Origin: Actinophytocola sp.
GTDB taxonomy: Bacteria; Actinomycetota; Actinomycetes; Mycobacteriales; Pseudonocardiaceae
Assembly: GCA_009377385.1 (NCBI GenBank)
Contig: WHUD01000002.1
Span: forward strand, 49,602-88,207
Length of the DNA: 38,606 nucleotides
Reading direction: 5' to 3'
In this document: positions 33,306 through 38,606 of the stretch, piece by piece
Layout of the letters: the number at the start of each line of letters is the position of its first letter
Numbering within the stretch: the first letter of the stretch is position 1
Translations under genes and position numbers: made by a program
Notes under the pieces: generated by a model
The model's input: the letters and a program-made list of their open reading frames with translations, nothing else
Database searches by the model: none
What the model was told of the DNA's origin: nothing

Positions 33306-33311
33306 ATCTTG
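33306..33311 (-). promoter_or_regulatory. Predicted -10 for the TNT-domain gene (leaderless)
   Basis: CAAGAT on the minus strand ends 6 bp before the GTG at 33299. The spacing equals that of the chorismate mutase leader peptide, and no ribosome binding site is present. Confidence 0.35.
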
Positions 33312-33472
33312 ACGTGTAATCGAGCGGTTCGCACACGAAGGTCCCAGGATCACAGCATCGGAGCAAGGGATGCACTTGCTGTAGTCGAAGTCGTTACGGT
33401 GGCGTAGCCGGCGCTGCGGCGAACGCGGACCGCCAGGCGTCCGCAAGGGGGCACAGGAAGGAAAGGTGACGG

Positions 33473-34441
33473 GTGATCGCCACGGTCAGCCGCGGCGGAA
33501 CGCGGCCGAAGGCACTCGGTGTCGCGGTGGCTTTCGTCGCCGGTTTCGCGATCGCGATCCAGGCTCGGATCAACGGCCAACTCGCCGTTGACCTGGGGGA
33601 TTCCCTGCTCGCCGCGCTCATCTCGTTCGGTGGCGGACTCACCGTGCTCCTGCTCCTGCTCCTGCTTTCCGACGGCATGCGAAGCGGGGTCGCGCGGGTC
33701 CGTGACGCCCTTGGCGCCGGCAGGCTCCGGCACTGGTATCTGCTCGGCGGTGTCGGCGGCGCGGGGATGATCTTCAGCCAGTCGTCGACGGTCGGCATAC
33801 TCGGTGTGGCGACCTTCACCGTGGGCGTCGTCACCGGCCAGACGGTGAGCGGGTTGTTCGTGGATCGCGTCGGCCTCGGCCCGGCGGGCAAGCGACCGAT
33901 CAGCGTTACGCGGTTGCTCGGTGTGGGGCTGATGCTCGTCGCGGTGCTCGTGACGACGTGGGGCGGAATCGCGATCGCGGGAAGCCGCGCCTGGTTGCTG
34001 GTCTTCCCCATCATTGGCGGCCTCGCGGTCGCGGTGCAGCAGGCGATCAACGGCCGCGTTGGCGCGGTCGCGGACAACCCGCTCACCGCGGCGCTGGTCA
34101 ACTTCTCGGTCGGCACCGCCGTGCTCGGCGTTAGCTGGCTTGCGACAGCGCCGCTGCGGGACGACGTCGTCGAGTTCCCCGCCAACCCGCTGCTCTACGT
34201 CGGCGGCCTCGTCGGCGTCGGGTTCATCGCGACAGCGGCGCTCGTGGTGCGCTGGATCGGGGTGCTGCTGCTCGGACTGGCCTCCATCGCGGGACAACTG
34301 CTCGCATCGATCGCGCTGGACGTCGTGCTGCCGGCGCACGCTGGCGGTCTCGCGGCGAGCACCATAGCGGGGGCGACGTTGGCGCTGGTCGCGATCGGGG
34401 TCGCCTCGCTGCCGATGCGCGCCGTGGCTTTGCGAGAATGA
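33473..34441 (+). CDS. DMT-superfamily transporter, YdcZ/DUF606 type (fused tandem)
   Basis: A 322-residue inner-membrane protein with about ten helices. Two halves repeat the same motif: IQARINGQLAVDLGDSLLAALISF in the first and VQQAINGRVGAVADNPLTAALVNF in the second, characteristic of DMT_YdcZ (DUF606) proteins in which two five-helix units are fused. The substrate is unknown. The GTG at 33473 has GGAAAGG about 6 bp upstream. It is divergent from the TNT-domain gene, and a palindromic element follows it before folD. Confidence 0.85.
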   Translation: MIATVSRGGTRPKALGVAVAFVAGFAIAIQARINGQLAVDLGDSLLAALISFGGGLTVLLLLLLLSDGMRSGVARVRDALGAGRLRHWYLLGGVGGAGMIFSQSSTVGILGVATFTVGVVTGQTVSGLFVDRVGLGPAGKRPISVTRLLGVGLMLVAVLVTTWGGIAIAGSRAWLLVFPIIGGLAVAVQQAINGRVGAVADNPLTAALVNFSVGTAVLGVSWLATAPLRDDVVEFPANPLLYVGGLVGVGFIATAALVVRWIGVLLLGLASIAGQLLASIALDVVLPAHAGGLAASTIAGATLALVAIGVASLPMRAVALRE

Positions 34442-34457
34442 GCCCCTGGCCGCCGAG

Positions 34458-34563
34458 GAGGGCTATTCCCGAGTGAGCTGGCGGGGCCCGCCCGTAGGGT
34501 GGGTCGCGACGGCTCACTGCTGGTGGCGATCACGACCGACAAGGCGTGCCAGGTGAATAGCCC
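34458..34563. repeat. Palindrome-ended intergenic element, copy 2 (upstream of folD, inverted relative to copy 1)
   Basis: A 106-bp element with ends GAGGGCTATTC (34458-34468) and GTGAATAGCCC (34553-34563). Its reverse complement contains CGCGACCCACCCTACGGGCG, which differs by one base from the core of copy 1. Sequence between core and ends is diverged. It ends 32 bp before folD, so both copies sit immediately in front of housekeeping genes. Confidence 0.75.
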
Positions 34564-34595
34564 GACTTTATGACCTCAATTGGAGGAACGAAGCT

Positions 34596-35453
34596 GTGGC
34601 GACGGTGCTGGACGGCAGGGCAACCAAGGACGCGTTCTTCGCAGAACTCACGGGCAGGGTCGCCGCGCTCACCGAGCGCGGACTGACACCGGGGCTCGCC
34701 ACGGTGCTCGTCGGCGACGACCCCGGCTCGCACTCCTACGTCCGCTCGAAACACCGCGACAGCGCGCAGGTTGGGGTGACGTCGATCCGCCGCGATCTCC
34801 CGGCAGACACCACCCAGGCCGAGCTGGAGAAGGTCGTCGACGAACTCAACACCGACCCGGCTTGCACCGGCTACATCGTGCAGTTGCCGCTGCCGAAGCA
34901 CATCGACACCGGCGCCATCCTTGCGCGCGTCGACCCCGCCAAGGACGCCGACGGGCTCGCCCCCGTCAGCCTCGGCAGACTCGTGCTCAACGAGAAGGCG
35001 CCACTGCCATGCACGCCACGCGGCATCGTCGAGCTGCTGCGGCGCTACGACGTCCCGATCGCAGGCGCGCACGTCGCCGTCGTCGGCAGGGGCATCACCG
35101 TCGGCCGCACGCTCGGGCTGCTGCTGACCCGGCGCTCGGAGAACGCCACCGTGACGCTCTGCCACACCGGCACCAGCGACCTCGCCGCCGAGACCCGGCG
35201 CGCGGACATCGTCGTCGCGGCGGCCGGGGTGCCGCACCTGATCACGCCGGACATGGTCAAGCAGGGCGCAGCCGTACTCGACGTCGGTGTCTCCCGCGTG
35301 GACGGCAAGCTCACCGGCGACGTCGCTCCCGGTGTCGACGACGTCGCAGGGTACCTCTCACCGAACCCAGGCGGGATCGGCCCGATGACGCGGGCGATGC
35401 TGCTCACCAACGTCGTCGAGGCCGCGGAGCGCGCGGCGGGGATCGCGAGCTGA
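34596..35453 (+). CDS. folD: Bifunctional methylenetetrahydrofolate dehydrogenase / methenyltetrahydrofolate cyclohydrolase
   Basis: A 285-residue enzyme that interconverts 5,10-methylene-THF and 10-formyl-THF, the formyl donor used by the purN and purH enzymes in this window. Signatures: the catalytic [13 protein letters not shown] (Tyr and Lys), [39 protein letters not shown] and the NADP-binding [16 protein letters not shown], ending [19 protein letters not shown] lies 9 bp before the GTG. The next gene starts 1 bp after its stop, and this folD/DUF3017 pair is conserved in mycobacteria (Rv3356c-Rv3355c). Confidence 0.96.
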   Translation: MATVLDGRATKDAFFAELTGRVAALTERGLTPGLATVLVGDDPGSHSYVRSKHRDSAQVGVTSIRRDLPADTTQAELEKVVDELNTDPACTGYIVQLPLPKHIDTGAILARVDPAKDADGLAPVSLGRLVLNEKAPLPCTPRGIVELLRRYDVPIAGAHVAVVGRGITVGRTLGLLLTRRSENATVTLCHTGTSDLAAETRRADIVVAAAGVPHLITPDMVKQGAAVLDVGVSRVDGKLTGDVAPGVDDVAGYLSPNPGGIGPMTRAMLLTNVVEAAERAAGIAS

Positions 35454-35454
35454 C

Positions 35455-35745
35455 ATGTCCGCCAAGCGCTCGTCGGAGCAGCTACTCGCCCATCTGCCGT
35501 TCGGAATGGTCCTGCTGATCGTCGCAGTGGGTTTCCTCCGCATCGCGCAGTATCACTGGCGCGAGGGCACGGTGCTGATCGCGGCCGCACTGCTCGTCGC
35601 CGCCGTGCTGCGCGCCGTCCTCTCGCCAGGGCAAGCGGGGCTGCTCGTCATCAGGGGGCGCGCCATCGACGTGCTCGCCTACACCGCGTTCAGCGCGTTG
35701 ATCTTGTTCGCGTCGTTGACGATCACCAAGGGGCCGACCGGCTGA
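35455..35745 (+). CDS. DUF3017 small membrane protein
   Basis: A 96-residue protein with three hydrophobic helices (about 14-32, 40-58, 72-90) matching the DUF3017 family found directly after folD in many actinobacteria. Only 1 bp separates its ATG from the folD stop, so expression is coupled. The biochemical role is unknown. It converges on the DUF1918 gene with a 7-bp gap. Confidence 0.88.
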   Translation: MSAKRSSEQLLAHLPFGMVLLIVAVGFLRIAQYHWREGTVLIAAALLVAAVLRAVLSPGQAGLLVIRGRAIDVLAYTAFSALILFASLTITKGPTG

Positions 35746-35752
35746 GCGGCGG

Positions 35753-35947
35753 TTAGCGCTGCTCCTCAGGGCCGAGGACCTCGCAGTCCGGCCCCGGGTA
35801 CATCAGGCTCTCGTGCCCGTCGGAGAAGCGGACCAGGAACGGCGGGTTGCCGTCCTCACCGCGCACCTCGACGATCTCGCCGTGCTGCTCGCCGGATCCC
35901 ACCGTCCTGCCGTGTACGAGGATCCGGTCTCCTGCTGTCGCATGCAT
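35753..35947 (-). CDS. DUF1918 domain protein
   Basis: A 64-residue SH3-like beta-barrel protein: MHATAGDRILVHGRTVG, EIVEVRGEDGNPPFLVRFSDGHESLMYPGPDC. The pattern GxxG...EIvEVrG..G.PPy.VRw.DGhe.l..PGpD is typical of DUF1918, a common short protein of actinobacteria whose function is not established. The ATG at 35947 has GGAGG 9 bp upstream; longer in-frame starts have no support. The region from here to 36127 is a divergent promoter region with the Cys-rich protein gene. Confidence 0.9.
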   Translation of the reverse strand: MHATAGDRILVHGRTVGSGEQHGEIVEVRGEDGNPPFLVRFSDGHESLMYPGPDCEVLGPEEQR

Positions 35948-36127
35948 AGCTGACCACCTCCGGGTTTCAGGGTAGGAGCAGGTGCGGGTCCCGTCGATGG
36001 GGACGATTACTCCGCCGCTCCTACGCCGAAGAGAGCACCCGGCTGGGTGCACGATTTGCCCGCGAGTGGCACCAGGCGCAGGCTCGGAAGCGGGAGATGT
36101 AACACCCGACCCAAGGAGGCGAGAGCT

Positions 36128-36385
36128 ATGGCGGCCTGTGAGGTTTGCGGTAACGACTACTGGGGCGGGTTCGAGGTGCGCACCCAGAGCGGTGACACGC
36201 ACGTCTTCGACAGCATCGAGTGCGCGGCACAGCGCATCGCGCCGGTCTGTGAGCACTGCTCGTGCCGGATCCTCGGCCATGGCGTCGAGGTCGACGGCAG
36301 GTTCTTCTGCTGTGCGCACTGCGCGCGCACCAGCATGACCAAGGGAATGGAGATTCGCGACGCGGTTGGCGCCCAGCCGGTCTGA
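36128..36385 (+). CDS. Small Cys-rich metal-binding protein (metallothionein-like)
   Basis: An 85-residue protein with nine cysteines at positions 4, 7, 32, 41, 44, 46, 61, 62 and 65. The N-terminal CxxC (CEVCGNDY) and C32 may form one site. The C-terminal CEHCSCRILGHGVEVDGRFFCCAHC region resembles the CxxCxC...GxxYCxxxCA layout of bacterial metallothioneins and related zinc ribbons. Zinc binding is very likely; whether the role is metal storage or protein/nucleic-acid binding cannot be told. AAGGAGG lies 8 bp before the ATG at 36128. Confidence 0.85.
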   Translation: MAACEVCGNDYWGGFEVRTQSGDTHVFDSIECAAQRIAPVCEHCSCRILGHGVEVDGRFFCCAHCARTSMTKGMEIRDAVGAQPV

Positions 36386-36632
36386 ATTCGCAAGGAAAGG
36401 GCTTGAAGCCCAAGGTCAATGCCGAGATCGGTGCCGGTCGCGCTCCATGCGGGATGCGACTTGGCTCGAGCGCTGCTCTGCTGAAAGACTGAGATTCGTC
36501 ACGTGGTACCCCACGGCGGGACATTTACCAGTACGCTTGTCCCGTTAAGCTGTTACCACATACGCGAAGATCCGCGAAGGGTTCGCGTCCAGGGTCCACC
36601 CGAACAGTGTGACCCGGGGCGGCCCGCGACCA
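36386..36632. other. Intergenic region upstream of icd
   Basis: No gene seen. It holds a small hairpin just after the Cys-rich gene (GGGC...GCCC near 36405) and a 6-bp stem CGCGAA-GGG-TTCGCG at 36573-36587. The sequence CATTTACCAGTACGCTTG around 36523-36540 could be part of an upstream promoter. Confidence 0.35.
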
Positions 36633-36638
36633 TAGAGT
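36633..36638 (+). promoter_or_regulatory. Predicted -10 box of icd
   Basis: TAGAGT with GTGACC 18 bp upstream is a plausible promoter just before icd. GAGGAG lies between it and the ATG, though about 13 bp from the start. Confidence 0.35.
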
Positions 36639-36656
36639 GAGGAGCACCTGGCGCTC

Positions 36657-37880
36657 ATGTCGAAGATCAAGGTCCAGGGAACCGTCGTAGAACTCGACGG
36701 CGACGAGATGACCCGCATCATCTGGCAGTTCATCAAAGACAAGTTGATCCATCCGTACCTGGACATCAACCTTGAGTACTACGACCTGAGCATCGAGGAG
36801 CGCGACCGCACCGACGACCAGATCACCGTCGACGCCGCGAAAGCCATCGCCAAGCACGGCGCGGGCGTCAAGTGCGCGACGATCACCCCTGACGAGGCCC
36901 GAGTAGAAGAGTTCGGCCTCAAGAAGATGTGGCGCAGCCCCAACGGCACCATCCGAAACATTCTCGGTGGTGTCGTTTTTCGTGAGCCCATCGTCATCTC
37001 GAACATCCCGAGGCTGGTGCCTGGCTGGACCAAGCCGGTCATCATCGGCCGTCACGCGCACGGTGACCAGTACAAGGCCACCGACTTCAAGGTCCCAGGT
37101 CCCGGCACGCTGACCGTCACCTACACCCCGGACGACGGTTCGGAGCCGATGGAGTTCGAGGTCGCCAAGTACCCGGAGGGTGGCGGCGTCGCGATGGCGA
37201 TGTACAACTTCCGCCGGTCCATCGAGGACTTCGCGCGGGCGTCGCTGCAGTACGGCCTCGACCGTGGCTTCCCGGTCTACCTTTCGACCAAGAACACGAT
37301 CCTCAAGGCCTACGACGGGATGTTCAAGGACGTCTTCCAGGAGATCTACGAGACCGAGTTCAAGGCCGACTTCGACGCGAAGGGCCTTATCTACGAGCAC
37401 CGGCTGATCGACGACATGGTCGCGCAGGCGATGAAGTGGGAAGGCGGCTACGTCTGGGCCTGCAAGAACTACGACGGCGACGTGCAGTCCGACACCATGG
37501 CGCAGGGCTTCGGCTCGCTCGGCCTGATGACGTCGGTGCTGCGGACGCCGGACGGCAAGACCGTCGAGGCCGAGGCCGCGCACGGCACGGTGACCAGGCA
37601 CTACCGGCAGCACCAGCAGGGCAAGCCGACGTCGACCAACCCGATCGCGTCGATCTTCGCCTGGACTCGCGGCCTCGAGCACCGGGGCAAGCTGGACGGC
37701 ACGCCAGAGGTCGTCGACTTCGCGCACAAGCTGGAGCAGGTCGTCGTCGAGACGGTCGAGAGCGGCAAGATGACCAAGGACCTCGCGCTGCTCGTCGGTA
37801 AGGACTCGGAGTACCAGACGACCGAGGAGTTCCTCGCGACGCTGGACGAGAACCTGCAGAAGAAGATGGCGCAGGGCTGA
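36657..37880 (+). CDS. icd: NADP-dependent isocitrate dehydrogenase (homodimeric type)
   Basis: A 407-residue TCA-cycle enzyme oxidising isocitrate to 2-oxoglutarate and CO2. It is of the eukaryote-like dimeric class: [22 protein letters not shown] at the N-terminus, [29 protein letters not shown] (substrate loop with SPNGTIRN), the NADP-contacting [42 protein letters not shown] (metal ligands) and [31 protein letters not shown]. Length is normal. The spacing of GAGGAG to the ATG is long, but homology fixes the start. Two successive hairpins follow the stop. Confidence 0.97.
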   Translation: MSKIKVQGTVVELDGDEMTRIIWQFIKDKLIHPYLDINLEYYDLSIEERDRTDDQITVDAAKAIAKHGAGVKCATITPDEARVEEFGLKKMWRSPNGTIRNILGGVVFREPIVISNIPRLVPGWTKPVIIGRHAHGDQYKATDFKVPGPGTLTVTYTPDDGSEPMEFEVAKYPEGGGVAMAMYNFRRSIEDFARASLQYGLDRGFPVYLSTKNTILKAYDGMFKDVFQEIYETEFKADFDAKGLIYEHRLIDDMVAQAMKWEGGYVWACKNYDGDVQSDTMAQGFGSLGLMTSVLRTPDGKTVEAEAAHGTVTRHYRQHQQGKPTSTNPIASIFAWTRGLEHRGKLDGTPEVVDFAHKLEQVVVETVESGKMTKDLALLVGKDSEYQTTEEFLATLDENLQKKMAQG

Positions 37881-37886
37881 CTCGGT

Positions 37887-37923
37887 GTGGGGCGCACCCG
37901 GCGCGGTGCCGGGTGCGCCCCAC
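37887..37923 (+). terminator. Strong hairpin terminator of icd
   Basis: GTGGGGCGCACCCGGC (37887-37902) pairs perfectly over 16 bp with GCCGGGTGCGCCCCAC (37908-37923) around a 5-base loop. No T-run follows. Confidence 0.75.
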
Positions 37924-37942
37924 TCGTGAGTGGCACTCACGA
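37924..37942. terminator. Second hairpin directly after the icd terminator
   Basis: TCGTGAG-TGGCA-CTCACGA is a perfect 7-bp palindromic stem that begins on the base after the first hairpin. The two may act as a tandem terminator; the short palindrome could also be a dispersed intergenic repeat. Confidence 0.5.
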
Positions 37943-38038
37943 CCGGGTGGAGGTTGCGCCTTCGTGTCCCTATGAGGGCGCGTTAGTTGCTATACGTGGA
38001 GTGCGTTCATCAGTCGCAGCGGGTCGCGAGGAGCACGG

Positions 38039-38100
38039 GTGTTACTGGGCATACCGAAACGCACTTTGATCATTACCGCCGTGCTGGCAGGGGTTTTCTT
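38039..38100 (+). pseudogene. Truncated start of a membrane or secreted protein, apparently cut by the insertion sequence
   Basis: A GTG at 38039 with GAGGAG 5 bp upstream opens a frame reading (M)LLGIPKRTLIITAVLAGVFFVGH. This is a typical N-terminus with a positive patch followed by a hydrophobic helix. The frame then runs into the 5' part of the IS1595-type element and stops at 38188 in another frame of the transposase gene. A good ribosome binding site plus signal/TM-like start that ends at the element border suggests an interrupted gene. The 3' border is approximate because the insertion point is not visible. Confidence 0.45.
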
Positions 38101-38138
38101 CGTAGGGCATATCCATATCGATGCAGTAGTCTGTGATC

Positions 38139-38606
38139 ATGCTGGAGAGCCCGGAGGTCGGCGTGCACTACCCCGGCAGCCTCGCTGACCTGCGTGCCTG
38201 GTTTCCGGACGATGCGGCCTGTCTGGACTACCTGGACTGGCTGCGCTGGCCTGACGGGTTCGTCTGCCCGCGCTGTTCCAGCGGTGTCGCGTGGCGGCTG
38301 CGGGACGGCCGGTACTCCTGCGGCGGCTGCAAGCGGCGGGTGAGTGTCACCGCGGGCACGATCTTGCATGGCACCCGGACACCGCTGACGGTGTGGTTCG
38401 AGGCGGCGTGGCTGATGATGGCGTCGAAGGCGGGTGCCAGTGCGCTGAACCTGCAGCGCGTGCTGGGGCTGGGCAGCTATCAGACGGCGTGGACGATGCT
38501 GCATCGCTACCGCGACGTGATGGTCGTGCCCGAGCGCGAGAAGCTCTCCGGCCAGGTCGAGGTCGACGAGACGCTGATCGGCGGGAAGAACAAGCCCGGC
38601 AAGCGG
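38139..38606 (+). mobile_element. IS1595-family (ISXO2-like) transposase, 3' end outside window
   Basis: The first 156 codons of a transposase. The N-terminal zinc-ribbon has C43PRC46 and C61GGC64, followed by KRRVSVTAGTILHGTRTPLTVWFEAAW, the usual IS1595/ISXO2 region. A helical segment (ASKAGASALNLQRVLGLGSYQTAWTMLHRYR) and the start of the DDE/DDD nuclease domain, QVEVDETLIGGK with the first catalytic Asp D143, follow. The coding frame is open to the window edge, so integrity cannot be judged. The left terminal repeat should lie between about 38085 and 38138, but without the right end it cannot be defined. Confidence 0.88.

Noticed and set aside
1-38606. tRNA or rRNA genes
   Set aside because: I saw no cloverleaf with the conserved TTCRANNC arm and no rRNA-like sequence; a covariance-model scan could not be run.

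Overview
The window reads as chromosome of a high-GC, mycolata-related actinobacterium. It is most likely a member of the Pseudonocardiaceae (Amycolatopsis, Prauserella or Saccharomonospora type). Reasons: GC-rich codon use, GTG/TTG starts, apparent leaderless genes, LexA boxes of the mycobacterial type (TCGAAC-N4-GTTCGA), and a gene order that follows Mycobacterium tuberculosis Rv0948c-Rv0957 (chorismate mutase, uvrD1, M23 peptidase, sucC, sucD, Rv0954-like, Rv0955-like, purN, purH). The genus assignment is inference.

Layout. (1) 1-3.8 kb: end of a sensor histidine kinase with its NarL-type regulator, a DUF445 membrane protein and an Abi-alpha (DUF4393) protein. (2) 3.8-9.7 kb, minus strand: an envelope-signalling cluster with a membrane Ser/Thr kinase, an adjacent tail-anchored pseudokinase, two single-pass proteins with look-alike extracytoplasmic C-terminal domains, and a small membrane protein. 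(3) 9.7-24.2 kb: the conserved housekeeping block. Chorismate mutase (minus strand) is preceded by what looks like a complete Phe/Tyr attenuator: a 19-codon leaderless leader peptide containing Phe-Phe-Tyr, with two mutually exclusive hairpins. Then follow uvrD, a small gene directly under a perfect SOS box, an M23 peptidase, a polytopic membrane protein, sucCD, a DUF5336 protein, a P-loop sugar/nucleoside kinase, a DUF6350 protein and purNH. (4) 24.2-30.1 kb: an SOS mutagenesis operon imuA'-imuB-dnaE2 behind a 26-bp palindromic LexA box. (5) 30.1-33.3 kb: a pentapeptide-repeat protein and a TNT-domain (NAD glycohydrolase-like) protein. (6) 33.5-37.9 kb: a DMT-type transporter, folD with a DUF3017 gene, DUF1918, a Cys-rich metal-binding protein and icd. 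(7) The right edge holds an IS1595-type insertion sequence that appears to have cut off the start of another gene.

Three items are the best candidates for undescribed biology. First, the FFY attenuator of chorismate mutase. Second, the 81-residue zinc-knuckle-like protein under LexA control. Third, a family of exact 21-bp (7-codon) tandem repeats that begin with GTGTCCCCC and sit at the 3' ends of three genes in gene orientation; in the DUF6350 gene they have become coding sequence. A separate ~110-bp palindromic intergenic element occurs twice, in opposite orientations, just upstream of uvrD and folD. The SOS elements link DNA damage to both the mutasome and the small protein. The TCA-cycle (sucCD, icd), one-carbon (folD) and purine (purN, purH) genes are ordinary metabolism.
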